A DNA stretch of 64,000 nt from Paenibacillus sophorae (GTDB lineage: Bacteria > Bacillota > Bacilli > Paenibacillales > Paenibacillaceae): contig NZ_CP076607.1 of the NCBI RefSeq assembly GCF_018966525.1, positions 2,604,001 through 2,668,000 of the forward strand, given 5' to 3'. Both the position numbers and the translations under genes were made by a program. This document shows positions 35,959 through 45,175 of this stretch, piece after piece (within the stretch, counting starts at the first letter, position 1; every line of letters begins with the position of its first letter). Under the pieces are notes generated by a model. The model worked only from the letters and a program-made list of their open reading frames with translations. It was not told the DNA's origin and did not search any database.

Positions 35959-36687
35959 ATGGCACAACGATTGCTTGTCATCGAAGACGAACCGACTTTG
36001 GCCCGGCTGCTTTCTTACAATCTGACACAGGAAGGCTACGAGGTGGCACATGAGGATCATGGAACGGCGGGCTATGATCGGGCGGTCAAAGAGCATTTTG
36101 ATTTGATTGTGCTGGATCTCATGCTGCCGGGGATGAACGGGATTGATATTCTGGATAAACTGCGCGGTCAGGGGATAACGACGCCCATCATTGTGCTGAC
36201 GGCCAAGAATACCGAAGAAGATGTCGTCCGCGGGTTGAAATCGGGAGCGGATGATTACATGACGAAGCCTTTCGGGGTATCCGAACTGCTGGCTAGAGTC
36301 AGCGCCGTACTCCGTCGCATCTCAGGTATATCGGAAGAACCGCAGGTCAGAACGGGTGAGACGGATTCCACCATTATTTTAGGCCAACTGGAGATTTATC
36401 CCGAGCGATACGAAGTTACATTGGGTGGACAGAGCATCAATCTCCGTCCCAAGGAATTTGAAGTGCTGCTGTATTTGGCCCGCAAGCCGGGTGTTGTATT
36501 GACTAGAGACGATTTGATGAACGCCGTTTGGGGGTTCGATTACATCGGCGGGCAGCGTACGGTAGATGTTCACGTCAGTTCGCTGCGCAAGAAGCTGGAA
36601 CTGGACCCCGAATCGGTCCACATCGATTCCATCCGCGGAGTCGGCTACAAGCTGGTTGTCAACAAACAGAGAACTCCGGTCGCTTAA
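35959..36687 (+). CDS. phoP: Response regulator PhoP-like (OmpR family)
   Basis: A 242-residue response regulator: receiver (1-~120) with the acidic pair EDE (~8-10), phospho-acceptor Asp53 in IVLDLMLPG, conserved Thr and Lys (LTAKN, TKPFG), then a winged-helix DNA-binding domain (~145-235; RPKEFEVL, RTVDVHVSSLRKKL). ATG 35959 (MAQRLLVIEDE) follows GACGGGGGAACCT; an earlier ATG at 35920 lacks a site. It is 144 bases after phoR, a gap large enough for its own promoter. A terminator overlaps the stop. Confidence 0.9.
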   Translation: MAQRLLVIEDEPTLARLLSYNLTQEGYEVAHEDHGTAGYDRAVKEHFDLIVLDLMLPGMNGIDILDKLRGQGITTPIIVLTAKNTEEDVVRGLKSGADDYMTKPFGVSELLARVSAVLRRISGISEEPQVRTGETDSTIILGQLEIYPERYEVTLGGQSINLRPKEFEVLLYLARKPGVVLTRDDLMNAVWGFDYIGGQRTVDVHVSSLRKKLELDPESVHIDSIRGVGYKLVVNKQRTPVA

Positions 36688-36710
36688 CCGAGGCCCGGGG
36701 TTCTTTTTTT
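36671..36710 (+). terminator. Terminator overlapping the 3' end of phoP
   Basis: GAACTCCGG / CCGGGGTTC hairpin followed by seven T; the left arm is inside the last codons of phoP. Confidence 0.8.
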
Positions 36711-36850
36711 ATTAGGAAGTATTATCCATTTCCTTTTACCCTTGTGATAGCCGTGCATTTTCAGTCACATTTCATTAACGGTAAGAAAATATTCCTATGA
36801 CATTTGATTGATACGCTATGAATATAATAGTCATGCAGGAGGAATGTGCA

Positions 36851-38290
36851 TTGGGTTCACTCACAACGGTTGAGGAAGAGAGAGGCAAGCTGAGCGGAGG
36901 AGGGACGGACATAAGTGCCGATTCGGCGGCAAAAGACAAGCTTACAATAAAACGCCAGGAAATCGGACGGAATGAACATCTGCTCAGGCAAAAAAGAAAG
37001 GCGGCGCAGACGGGTGTTTTGTCACTAGACGCAGTGCATCCAGCTCCGGCGCGGCCGGATGCTTCACGGACCCAAGCCCCACAGTCCGCGGCAACGGCGG
37101 AGTTTGCAAGGGAGGCGGGAAATGAAATGGGAGATGAGACTTGCGTTATAACGAAAGAGCGTGAGACTCCCTTGCCAATGGACTCGGACGGCAAGGAGGC
37201 GGCGTCAGCCCGGCCTTCCGCCATATCGCTTACGGATTACTGCATCTGCGTTCCAGAGATTGACCTGCATCTTGACTGCCTTGAGACGCTGGCTGTATTT
37301 CGCGACAACTTGAGTGCTCCATGCCTTGTCGTCAAGGGCGAAGCAGATCGCCCTGCCGGCCTTCTAATGCGGGATTATTTTCACCGCCAGCTGTCAGGCA
37401 GATTCTCAGCAGAGTTATTCTATTCACGTCCGGCATACAGCTTTGCCGATAAAGATGCGCTTGTGGTGGAGTCTTCGGCCTCGCCTTCCGAACTGATCAC
37501 TAGGGCCTTGCGGCGTAAGGAAGAACAATTCTACGATTGCGTTATCGTCATCGAGAATGGAAAGCTGAAGGGCGTATTGACGGTGAGAGATCTGATGGCG
37601 CTCTCCGGACGGCTTCAGGAGCGGGCTGAAGAGGAGCGCCGCCTTGCCGTAGAAGGAAGCTGCGTCCATGTCGGTGAGATGGAGTCTTCGCTGCAGGAAG
37701 CCGCGTCTGCCGCCGAAACGGCCCGTGCCGAATGCAGCCGTATGGAGCAGTGGATTGACGCCGGCTCCGGGAAGCTGGGCCATGTACATACTTCGTATTT
37801 GCGGGTAGAGGAGCGAATCTCCGAGCAGCGCAGCCAGGTTGAGGAGCTGCTGAAGAATGTGACGGAGATCGCTTCCTTGACGGGAGAGATTGATGGGATT
37901 GCCGCAACCAGCGAACTGCTTGCGCTGAACGCGTCCATTGAGGCCGCCCATGCTGGCGTACATGGTAGGGGCTTTCAAGTCGTGGCTGACGAGGTGAAAA
38001 ACCTTGCCCGTCATACCCGCCTGCTGACGGCAAGTATTTCTTCGCTGCTTGGAGCTATTGGGGATCAGGCCGCCCGTACCGCTGAGCTCACTGGAGCCGC
38101 TGCCGGCGATATTGGCGGCAGCGCGGAAGAAATAGCGGCCGCGAAGCGGCTCTTCTCAAGCCTCCAAACCGCAGTTTCCACAGTGGAGAAGGCGGACGAA
38201 GCAGCCTGCCGGCTGGTACGGCAGAGTGCAGACCGGGCTTTGGAGGTCAAGGGAAGGCTGCTCGCGATGAGTGATTTTACAGAGCGTTAA
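36851..38290 (+). CDS. Soluble chemoreceptor-like protein with CBS pair and MCP signalling domain
   Basis: A 479-residue protein with no transmembrane segment. Residues 1-~125 are polar and low-complexity (many Ala/Ser/Glu); ~130-260 form a CBS pair ([13 protein letters not shown] ... [19 protein letters not shown]); ~270-479 is helical and contains the MCP tip-like [18 protein letters not shown] and [15 protein letters not shown] (~350-385). The MCP segment is short, without full-length methylation helices. TTG 36851 is used (CAGGAGG 8 bases upstream) rather than ATG 36818. It lies between phoP and pstB on the same strand. The ligand would be cytoplasmic, perhaps a nucleotide; a tie to phosphate signalling is inferred from position. 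Confidence 0.8.
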   Translation: MGSLTTVEEERGKLSGGGTDISADSAAKDKLTIKRQEIGRNEHLLRQKRKAAQTGVLSLDAVHPAPARPDASRTQAPQSAATAEFAREAGNEMGDETCVITKERETPLPMDSDGKEAASARPSAISLTDYCICVPEIDLHLDCLETLAVFRDNLSAPCLVVKGEADRPAGLLMRDYFHRQLSGRFSAELFYSRPAYSFADKDALVVESSASPSELITRALRRKEEQFYDCVIVIENGKLKGVLTVRDLMALSGRLQERAEEERRLAVEGSCVHVGEMESSLQEAASAAETARAECSRMEQWIDAGSGKLGHVHTSYLRVEERISEQRSQVEELLKNVTEIASLTGEIDGIAATSELLALNASIEAAHAGVHGRGFQVVADEVKNLARHTRLLTASISSLLGAIGDQAARTAELTGAAAGDIGGSAEEIAAAKRLFSSLQTAVSTVEKADEAACRLVRQSADRALEVKGRLLAMSDFTER

Positions 38291-38314
38291 CAATTCTCTA
38301 GAGTGGCATTTACA
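38287..38314 (+). promoter_or_regulatory. Candidate Pho box upstream of pstB
   Basis: TTAACA (38287) and TTTACA (38309) are in 11-base phase with a degenerate middle copy CTAGAG (38298). PhoP boxes in Bacillus are TT(A/T/C)ACA repeats with 5-base spacers. It starts in the last codons of the preceding gene. Confidence 0.4.
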
Positions 38315-38366
38315 ATCATGGCTTATGATTGTACCGAAGATGATGAGAAGGAGACGCACACATATA

Positions 38367-39146
38367 ATGAAGTCCGTCATTGACATAGAGAAGAAGACCA
38401 TCATTGATATAGAAAAGCTGGATCTCTACTACGAGTCCTTTCATGCGCTTAAAGGCATGGACTTGCAAATTCCGGAGAAGGCGGTTACCGCATTTATCGG
38501 GCCGTCAGGCTGCGGCAAATCGACGCTGCTGCGCACCTTGAACCGGATGAACGATATGATTCCGGGAACCCGGATCGAAGGTAAGGTTCTGGTCGGTGGC
38601 AAGGATATTTACGGCGGCGATGTCGAGGTTGAGAACTTGCGCAAGCAAGTGGGCATGGTTTTTCAGCAGCCGAATCCTTTCCCGAAATCGATATACGATA
38701 ATGTTGCTTACGGTCCCCGATTGCATGGCAAGCCTCCCAAAGCCGAGCTAGACGAGCTGGTGGAGCAAAGTCTGCGCCAAGCAGCCCTATGGGACGAAGT
38801 CAAGGACTTCCTGAAGAAATCGGCGCTTAGTCTGTCGGGTGGACAGCAGCAGCGGCTGTGTATTGCCAGAGCCCTTGCCGTACAGCCCGATATTCTGCTA
38901 ATGGACGAAGCAACTTCCGCGCTTGACCCCGTATCGACACAGAAGATTGAAGAGCTTGTTCAGGAACTGCGGGATCGGTATACGATTGTAATGGTTACGC
39001 ATAATATGCATCAAGCTGCGCGAGTATCAGGCAGAACGGTGTTTTTTCTGAACGGCGTGATTGTCGAGGCGGCGGACACTGAGCAGTTATTCTCGAATCC
39101 TAAAGATTCGCGCACCGAAGATTACATTTCCGGCAGATTTGGCTAA
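38367..39146 (+). CDS. pstB: Phosphate ABC transporter ATP-binding protein
   Basis: A 259-residue ABC ATPase that powers high-affinity phosphate import through PstCA. Walker [20 protein letters not shown] (~42-60; LNRMND is PstB-specific), Q-loop [19 protein letters not shown], signature LSGGQQQRL (~154-162), Walker [14 protein letters not shown] and the H-loop His in [19 protein letters not shown] [12 protein letters not shown] 38367 is chosen; the AAGGAGA site is 13 bases away, so the start is slightly uncertain. pstS, pstC and pstA are not in this window. phoU follows 76 bases later. Confidence 0.95.
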   Translation: MKSVIDIEKKTIIDIEKLDLYYESFHALKGMDLQIPEKAVTAFIGPSGCGKSTLLRTLNRMNDMIPGTRIEGKVLVGGKDIYGGDVEVENLRKQVGMVFQQPNPFPKSIYDNVAYGPRLHGKPPKAELDELVEQSLRQAALWDEVKDFLKKSALSLSGGQQQRLCIARALAVQPDILLMDEATSALDPVSTQKIEELVQELRDRYTIVMVTHNMHQAARVSGRTVFFLNGVIVEAADTEQLFSNPKDSRTEDYISGRFG

Positions 39147-39222
39147 AAGGCGGCTTCCAATAGGGAAGTATGCGTTTGGTCTACCCGGATGACCTATTGA
39201 TTCGAGGAGGATCGCTCTAATT

Positions 39223-39882
39223 ATGATTCGAAGAGTGGAATTGGACAAAAATCTTGACGAACTGCGAAATCTGCTGCGGCAGATGGCTGAGCATGTCATT
39301 GACGCGCTCGAAGGAGCGGTGCTTTCCTTGCAGAAGCTTGATACGTCCAGAGCACAGGAAATTGTGCAAGCTGACGTTCATCTTAATGAAATGGAAGAAA
39401 AGATTATGGATATCGGTTCGCGCCTAATCGTAACGCAGCAGCCGGTAGCCAAAGATTTACGCAGAATTATCGTTGCTTTTAGAATATCGAGCGATCTCGA
39501 GCGGATGGGCGATTTGGCGCTGGACGTTGCTAAGGTTACTCTCCGCATCCAAGGCCAGGATCTGATCAAGCCGCTGGTTGACATTCCCCGGATGGCTGAA
39601 ATTGTAACGCTCATGACCAGTGAAGCAATTACAGCCTATCTGGACGAGAATACCGATCTGGCGCATAAAATGGCAATGGACGATGATCAGGTCGATCATT
39701 TGTACAGCTCTATGATCAACGATTTGTATACCTATATGATCGAGAAGCCCGAGGCGGTCTCCCAAGCGATGCTGCTTACGCTGGTTGGCCGGTACATTGA
39801 GCGGATTGCCGACCATGCAACCAACATCGGTGAAAGCGTCGTTTATTTGGTAACGGGTAAACGTCCGGATTTAAATATGTAG
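39223..39882 (+). CDS. phoU: Phosphate signalling protein PhoU
   Basis: A 219-residue all-helical protein with two PhoU repeats. The metal-binding E/DxxxD motifs are visible in DLERMGDLALDVA (~86-98) and YIERIADHATNIGES (~188-202). PhoU dampens the Pho kinase and regulates Pst transport. GAGGAGGATCGCTCTAATT precedes the ATG. Co-transcribed with pstB and followed by a terminator. Confidence 0.95.
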   Translation: MIRRVELDKNLDELRNLLRQMAEHVIDALEGAVLSLQKLDTSRAQEIVQADVHLNEMEEKIMDIGSRLIVTQQPVAKDLRRIIVAFRISSDLERMGDLALDVAKVTLRIQGQDLIKPLVDIPRMAEIVTLMTSEAITAYLDENTDLAHKMAMDDDQVDHLYSSMINDLYTYMIEKPEAVSQAMLLTLVGRYIERIADHATNIGESVVYLVTGKRPDLNM

Positions 39883-39927
39883 TAAACTGCCAGGCCGTTT
39901 GGCGGAAACGCTGAATATGTCTATAAG

Positions 39928-39976
39928 AGAAAGCGCATCATTGCCGCTGAGCGGCGAGGGCGCTTTCTTCTTTTTT
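39928..39976 (+). terminator. Terminator after phoU
   Basis: AGAAAGCGC ... GCGCTTTCT outer stem with an inner GCCGCTGAGCGGC hairpin, followed by TCTTTTTT. Confidence 0.88.
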
Positions 39977-40116
39977 CACAGCATAAAATGTATAAGTTTT
40001 CGAAGGTCCCGCAAATTACCTGAGTAAGCTTTGAAGCCGCTTGCGGCACTTTGCGGGCTATTTGGGCGGGCCATGTGGTAAAATGTAAAGATAAGCAATT
40101 AAAGACGAGGTGTATT

Positions 40117-42774
40117 ATGGACAAGCTGATTCTTATAGATGGAAATAATGTCATTTACCGCGCATTCTTCGCTATGCCTCCGTTGACCAATACGGCAGGG
40201 CAGCAGACCAACGCCGTGTACGGCTTTACTACAATGCTGCTGCGGCTGATTGAGGAGCATAAACCGACGCATCTGATCGTCGCGTTCGACGCGGGAAAGG
40301 TCACCTTCCGGCACGAAGGTTATCAGGAGTACAAAGGGGGCCGGCAGAAGACGCCGCCCGAGCTGTCGGAGCAGTTCCCGCTCCTCAAAGGTCTGCTGCG
40401 CGATCTCGGCGTGCCGCAGTTTGAGATTGAGAACTATGAAGCTGACGATATTATCGGCAGTATCTCCCGGCAGGCGGACGAAGCGGGACGCCGGGTGATG
40501 ATCGTATCCGGAGATAAGGACATGCTTCAGTTGGCGTCGGAGCATACGACGATCGCGCTGATTCGCAAGGGCGTTACCGATATTGAGCTGTACGGGCCGG
40601 AGCAGATTCGTGAAAAGTACGATTTGACGCCGCAGCAGATCATCGACCTCAAAGGGCTGATGGGTGATGCAAGTGACAATATTCCTGGCGTACCTGGTGT
40701 CGGCGAGAAGACAGCCCTCAAGCTGCTTGCCCAGTTCGGCTCTGTCGAGGGAGTGATCGCGGGAACGGGCGAGCTGAAGGGCAAGATGAAGGAGAAGCTG
40801 GAGGCGCACGCTGACGACGCCATCATGAGCAAAAAGCTGGCGACCATATACCGTGAGGTTCCGCTGACACATTCCTGGGAGGATATGGCTTTTCACGGTC
40901 TGAAGAACGACACTGCCGGCCCCGCGCTGGCGAAGCTGGAGTTCAAGTCGCTGCTGGAGCGGCTTTCCTTAAGCGGGAACGCCCCCGTGAACGAAGAGTC
41001 GTCCTCCGAAGCGGAGGAGCTTGACATCGTCATTGCTGGCGAGCCGGAGCTTGAAGAGCTTACGGCCGCGCTGACAGAGGTGAAGGCGCTGCATGTGGAG
41101 ACGAACGGCGAGAACCCGCACCGCGCCGAGGTGATCGGTATGGCCGTGTCTACGCCGCTGCGGCATTATTTTGTGCCGTTCGAGCTGCTGCAGAGCGAAG
41201 CCGCGGCGGGCTTGCGCGATTGGCTAGCTGACGAGCATGCGCCGAAGAACGGCTACGACCTGCACCGCGCGGACTTGGCGCTGCACTGGCAAGGTATTCC
41301 CTTCGCCGGAGCGGCGCATGATGTGCAGCTCGCAGCATACCTGCTCGACCCGACCGAGGCCAACCAGAACCTCAGCGACCTTGTCGCCAAATACGGCCTG
41401 CCCCGGCTTGCGCCGGATGAAGATGTGTTTGGCAAGGGAGCGAAATACAAGGTGCCGGAGCTGAACATGCTCGGCGCGCATGTTGCCTCCAAGAGCGCGT
41501 CCGTGCTTGGACTTGTGCCGAAGCAGGAGAAAGATTTGACCGAAACAGCCATGTCAGGGCTGTTTCATGATCTGGAAATGCCGCTTTCGCGCATTTTGGC
41601 CGACATGGAGAAACAGGGGATTTCCGTTAATATGGACGGCCTCAAGGAGCTGGGCCGGGAGTTTGAGAGCACGATCTCAGGGCTCGTTGAACAAATCTAT
41701 GAAATAGCGGGCACGGAATTCAATCTGAACTCGACGAAACAGCTCGGGGAGATTTTGTTCGATAAGCTGGGCCTGCCCGTTATCAAGAAGACAAAGACCG
41801 GCTATTCCACCGATGCCGAGGTGCTGGAGAAGCTGGAGCCTTACCATGAAATCGTGCAAAATATTTTACAGTACCGCACGCTTGCGAAGCTGCAGTCCAC
41901 ATACGTGGAAGGGCTGCTGAAGGAAATCGCCCCCTCGACGGGCAAAGTGCACACCTTCTACCGCCAGACGATTGCGGCGACCGGAAGGCTGAGCAGCCAG
42001 TTCCCGAACTTGCAGAACATTCCGATCCGGCTGGAGGAAGGGCGCAAAATCCGCAAAGTATTCGTCCCTTCCGAGCCGGGCTGGTCGATCCTGGCGGCCG
42101 ACTATTCGCAGATCGAACTGCGGGTGCTAGCGCATATTTCGGACGACGCAAGGCTGAAGGAAGCCTTTTTGCATGATATGGATATTCATACCAAGACGGC
42201 CATGGACGTATTCGGCGTGCCTGCCGAAGCGGTCGACGGCAACATGCGGCGCTCCGCCAAAGCGGTAAATTTCGGTATCGTTTACGGCATCAGCGATTAC
42301 GGCCTTTCCCAGAATCTAAATATTACGCGGAAGGAAGCCGCAAGGTTCATCGAGCAGTATTTCGAGGTGTTTCAGGGCGTGCGCCGCTACATGGACGAGA
42401 TTGTCCGCGAAGCGCGTAAAGCGGGCTACGTCACTACGCTGCTGGAGCGCCGCCGCTATCTGCCGGAGATTAATGCGAGCAACTTCAATCTGCGTTCCTT
42501 TGCTGAGCGGACGGCAATGAACACGCCGATTCAGGGAACCGCGGCCGATATTATCAAGCTGGCGATGATCCATATGGACAGGGCCCTGTTCGAGCGTAAG
42601 CTGAAGAGCCGCATGCTGCTTCAGGTGCATGACGAATTGGTGTTCGAGGTGCCGGAGGACGAGCTGGAAACGATGAAAAAACTCGTGCCCGAAGTCATGG
42701 AAGGCGCGCTGAAGCTGTCTGTTCCGCTCAAGGCGGAGGTAAGTTATGGCGGCAACTGGTATGAAGCGAAATAA
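40117..42774 (+). CDS. polA: DNA polymerase I
   Basis: An 885-residue Pol I for gap filling and primer removal. 5' nuclease domain (1-~295; LILIDGNNVIYRAFF, FDAGKVTFRH), a degenerate 3'-5' exonuclease domain (~310-480) in which the usual DxE is replaced by HVET, so proofreading is unlikely, and the polymerase domain with motif A DYSQIELR (Asp662), RRSAKAVNFGIVYG (motif B) and motif C HDE (~838-840). ATG 40117 (MDKLILIDGN) follows GACGAGGTGTATT. It starts the polA-mutM-ytaF-coaE run known from Bacillus. Confidence 0.97.
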   Translation: MDKLILIDGNNVIYRAFFAMPPLTNTAGQQTNAVYGFTTMLLRLIEEHKPTHLIVAFDAGKVTFRHEGYQEYKGGRQKTPPELSEQFPLLKGLLRDLGVPQFEIENYEADDIIGSISRQADEAGRRVMIVSGDKDMLQLASEHTTIALIRKGVTDIELYGPEQIREKYDLTPQQIIDLKGLMGDASDNIPGVPGVGEKTALKLLAQFGSVEGVIAGTGELKGKMKEKLEAHADDAIMSKKLATIYREVPLTHSWEDMAFHGLKNDTAGPALAKLEFKSLLERLSLSGNAPVNEESSSEAEELDIVIAGEPELEELTAALTEVKALHVETNGENPHRAEVIGMAVSTPLRHYFVPFELLQSEAAAGLRDWLADEHAPKNGYDLHRADLALHWQGIPFAGAAHDVQLAAYLLDPTEANQNLSDLVAKYGLPRLAPDEDVFGKGAKYKVPELNMLGAHVASKSASVLGLVPKQEKDLTETAMSGLFHDLEMPLSRILADMEKQGISVNMDGLKELGREFESTISGLVEQIYEIAGTEFNLNSTKQLGEILFDKLGLPVIKKTKTGYSTDAEVLEKLEPYHEIVQNILQYRTLAKLQSTYVEGLLKEIAPSTGKVHTFYRQTIAATGRLSSQFPNLQNIPIRLEEGRKIRKVFVPSEPGWSILAADYSQIELRVLAHISDDARLKEAFLHDMDIHTKTAMDVFGVPAEAVDGNMRRSAKAVNFGIVYGISDYGLSQNLNITRKEAARFIEQYFEVFQGVRRYMDEIVREARKAGYVTTLLERRRYLPEINASNFNLRSFAERTAMNTPIQGTAADIIKLAMIHMDRALFERKLKSRMLLQVHDELVFEVPEDELETMKKLVPEVMEGALKLSVPLKAEVSYGGNWYEAK

Positions 42775-42826
42775 AGGTCCCGCGTGCCAGGCTTATCCGG
42801 TATAATGGAGTAGAGGTGAAGACATC

Positions 42827-43657
42827 ATGCCGGAATTACCGGAAGTAGAGACCGTCAAGAGAACACTGAACGCCTTGGTTCAAGGGAAAAAGATACAAAA
42901 AGTCACCGTCCGGCTGCCGCGCATTATCCGGCGTCCGGATGATATTCGAATGTTTGAAACTATGCTGGAAGGCCATACGATAGAGCGCGTGGAGCGCCGC
43001 GGTAAATTTTTACGCTTTCTGCTGGACGATCTGGTTCTTGTCTCCCATCTGCGGATGGAAGGAAGGTATGGATTGTATGCGGCTGGGGAGCCTTTAGATA
43101 AACATACGCATGTTATTTTTTATTTTCAGGATGGTACTGAGCTGCGCTATACGGACGTAAGACAGTTCGGCACCATGGATTTGTTCCTGCCTGGAGAAGA
43201 TCTCAGCCTTCCTCCGCTGAACAAGCTGGGACTGGAACCGTTGGACCCGGAATTTACACCCGAAGCGTTTAGAGATTTATTGTCCGGGAAAAATACAAAA
43301 ATCAAGCCTTTGCTGCTCAATCAGGCATATGTGGTCGGCATCGGCAATATTTATGTGGATGAGTCCCTTCACCGGGCTGGTATTCATCCGGAGACGGCTG
43401 CCAAATCACTGACCGCAGAGCAATTGGAGCGGCTGCATCAGGCGATCGTCGCTACGCTGACGGAAGCGGTGAATGCTGGCGGCTCCTCCGTCAAATCGTA
43501 CGTGAACGGCCAGGGAGTGAGCGGAAGCTACCAGCACAAGCTGCTGATCTACGGCCGGAAAGACCAGACCTGCTATTCCTGTGGGTCTGTGATTGAGAAG
43601 AGCGTGGTCGGCGGACGCGGGACGCATTTTTGTCCAAGCTGCCAGCCGCCTATTTAA
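42827..43657 (+). CDS. mutM: Formamidopyrimidine-DNA glycosylase MutM
   Basis: A 276-residue Fpg/MutM that removes 8-oxoguanine and cuts the abasic strand. The N-terminal MPELPEVETV gives the catalytic Pro2 and Glu3 after Met removal. HLRMEGRYG, the H2TH region (QAYVVGIGNIYVDESL, ~167-182) and the C-terminal zinc finger CYSCGSVI...CPSCQ (~246-272) are all intact. It lies 52 bases after polA. AGAGGTGAAGACATC precedes the ATG. Confidence 0.97.
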   Translation: MPELPEVETVKRTLNALVQGKKIQKVTVRLPRIIRRPDDIRMFETMLEGHTIERVERRGKFLRFLLDDLVLVSHLRMEGRYGLYAAGEPLDKHTHVIFYFQDGTELRYTDVRQFGTMDLFLPGEDLSLPPLNKLGLEPLDPEFTPEAFRDLLSGKNTKIKPLLLNQAYVVGIGNIYVDESLHRAGIHPETAAKSLTAEQLERLHQAIVATLTEAVNAGGSSVKSYVNGQGVSGSYQHKLLIYGRKDQTCYSCGSVIEKSVVGGRGTHFCPSCQPPI

Positions 43658-43840
43658 CCTGAAGGACAGTTATTTTTCGCTGAATTACGCCGGTTTTCTT
43701 CGTGTTTCACATTCTTTCATAAAGGTTGACACCCACAGCCCATCCCGCCCATATACTGTGTGAAGAATGCTACATTTGCGACCCGACGACTTCCGTCTTT
43801 ATGCATCGGAGGTTTCGGTTCTTCACGGGAGGGATTGCGG

Positions 43841-44566
43841 GTGATCAACCCCATTTTTTCACTGCTGCTGTTGGCATTTGCTCTGAGTCTGGACGGTTTC
43901 GGTGTCGGCATTACATACGGATTGCGCAAATTGAAAATACCGCTGCCCTCCGTTCTCATTATCTCGCTCTGCTCTGGAGTTGTGATGTGCGTCTCGATGC
44001 AGGTTGGCGTTCTGCTGGCCAAAGTCGTGTCGCCTCATATCGCTTCCCTGATCGGGGCGGTCATTATCCTTCTCATGGGCTGCTGGTCGCTGATACAGCT
44101 GGTGGTGCAAAAGGATGAAGAAAAGACGGAAGAGGAAACTGTCGGCATACCGGGAAACGCAGAAAATCACGGTCCGGTAAGCCTGGCAGTAACAGATGGA
44201 ACTTCGGAGAAAGAGCCGGAGAAATCCGCGGTATTTTCCCTAGAGCTGCGGCGGCTGGGGATTGTCGTTCAAATCCTTCGCACTCCGTCCTCGGCCGACA
44301 TGGATAAATCAGGCAGCATTTCGCCGGTAGAGGCGCTTGTGCTGGGCATTGCCCTTTCGCTTGACGCTTTTGGAACGGGTCTTGGCGCCGCGCTCCTTGG
44401 ATTTAATCCGCTTTGGACGTCGCTCGTTATTGCCCTGTTCAGCGGCAGTATTTTGCTTCTGGGGCTTCATACGGGACTGCGTTTTGCCGGAACCTCCTGG
44501 ATGAAGCATGCTTCGGTGCTGCCTGCGCTGCTCTTGATTGCAATAGGAATATTGAAGCTGTTATGA
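43841..44566 (+). CDS. ytaF: Sporulation membrane protein YtaF (MntP-like)
   Basis: A 241-residue protein with six hydrophobic segments in two halves. Each half opens with a similar AFALSLDGFGVG (~11-22) or GIALSLDAFGTGLG (~168-181) motif; the paired Asp residues in membrane are the hallmark of the MntP/YtaF family. A ~70-residue charged cytoplasmic insert (~75-150) separates the halves. GTG 43841 is chosen because GGGAGGGATTGCGG precedes it; an earlier in-frame ATG at 43760 would add a non-membrane stretch rich in Cys/Arg. Manganese export is known for MntP; for YtaF a sporulation role is annotated but the substrate is unproven. Confidence 0.88.
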   Translation: MINPIFSLLLLAFALSLDGFGVGITYGLRKLKIPLPSVLIISLCSGVVMCVSMQVGVLLAKVVSPHIASLIGAVIILLMGCWSLIQLVVQKDEEKTEEETVGIPGNAENHGPVSLAVTDGTSEKEPEKSAVFSLELRRLGIVVQILRTPSSADMDKSGSISPVEALVLGIALSLDAFGTGLGAALLGFNPLWTSLVIALFSGSILLLGLHTGLRFAGTSWMKHASVLPALLLIAIGILKLL

Positions 44567-44575
44567 GGTGAAAAC

Positions 44576-45175
44576 ATGATTATGGGCTTAACCGGGGGAA
44601 TCGCCTCCGGAAAAAGCACCGTGTCCGCCATTCTCATCGAGAAGGGGGCAAGGCTCGTTGACGCCGATGCCATTGCCCGGGAGGTCATGCTCCCCGGACA
44701 CGAGGTGCTGGCCGCTGTTACCGAATATTTTGGCGAAGGGATCCTTCTCCCTGACGGAACGTTGAACCGCACGAAATTAGGCGATATCGTCTTTCACGAT
44801 CCTGAAGCCCTGAAGGCTCTGAACGGACTGACCCATCCGGCAATCCGCCGTGAAACCAGGAAACGGATGCAGGCAATGGAACGGGAAACGCCCGAGCGCC
44901 TGATTATCGTGGATATCCCTCTGCTCTTCGAATCGGGGCAGGAGGATATGTTTGAACGGATCTTGGTTGTCTATGCGCCGCGAGAAGTACAGCTTGAGCG
45001 TCTGAAGAGTCGGAACGGGTTAACACAGGATCAGGCTGAGGCCCGGCTGAACTCGCAAATGGATATTGAGCTCAAGCGCTCCAAAGCCGATTACATCATT
45101 GATAACAGCGGGGATCTTGCCGATACGGAGCGGCAGATTGCCGTTTTGTGGGACAGGCTGGGTCTTCCATGCTGA
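44576..45175 (+). CDS. coaE: Dephospho-CoA kinase
   Basis: A 199-residue CoaE, last step of coenzyme A synthesis. P-loop GLTGGIASGKST (~4-15), DADAIAREV (~32-40), LNGLTHPAIRRETR and the lid/LF-E-S block DIPLLFESGQE (~111-121). GAGGTGAAAAC precedes ATG 44576. It is 9 bases after ytaF and overlaps the next gene by 7 bases, so ytaF-coaE-transglycosylase form one unit. Confidence 0.96.
   Translation: MIMGLTGGIASGKSTVSAILIEKGARLVDADAIAREVMLPGHEVLAAVTEYFGEGILLPDGTLNRTKLGDIVFHDPEALKALNGLTHPAIRRETRKRMQAMERETPERLIIVDIPLLFESGQEDMFERILVVYAPREVQLERLKSRNGLTQDQAEARLNSQMDIELKRSKADYIIDNSGDLADTERQIAVLWDRLGLPC

Noticed and set aside
43736..43760. A promoter for ytaF from TTGACA and TATACT near 43726-43757
   Set aside because: The spacer is 20 bases, too long for sigma-A, and a sigma-E/G match is not convincing.
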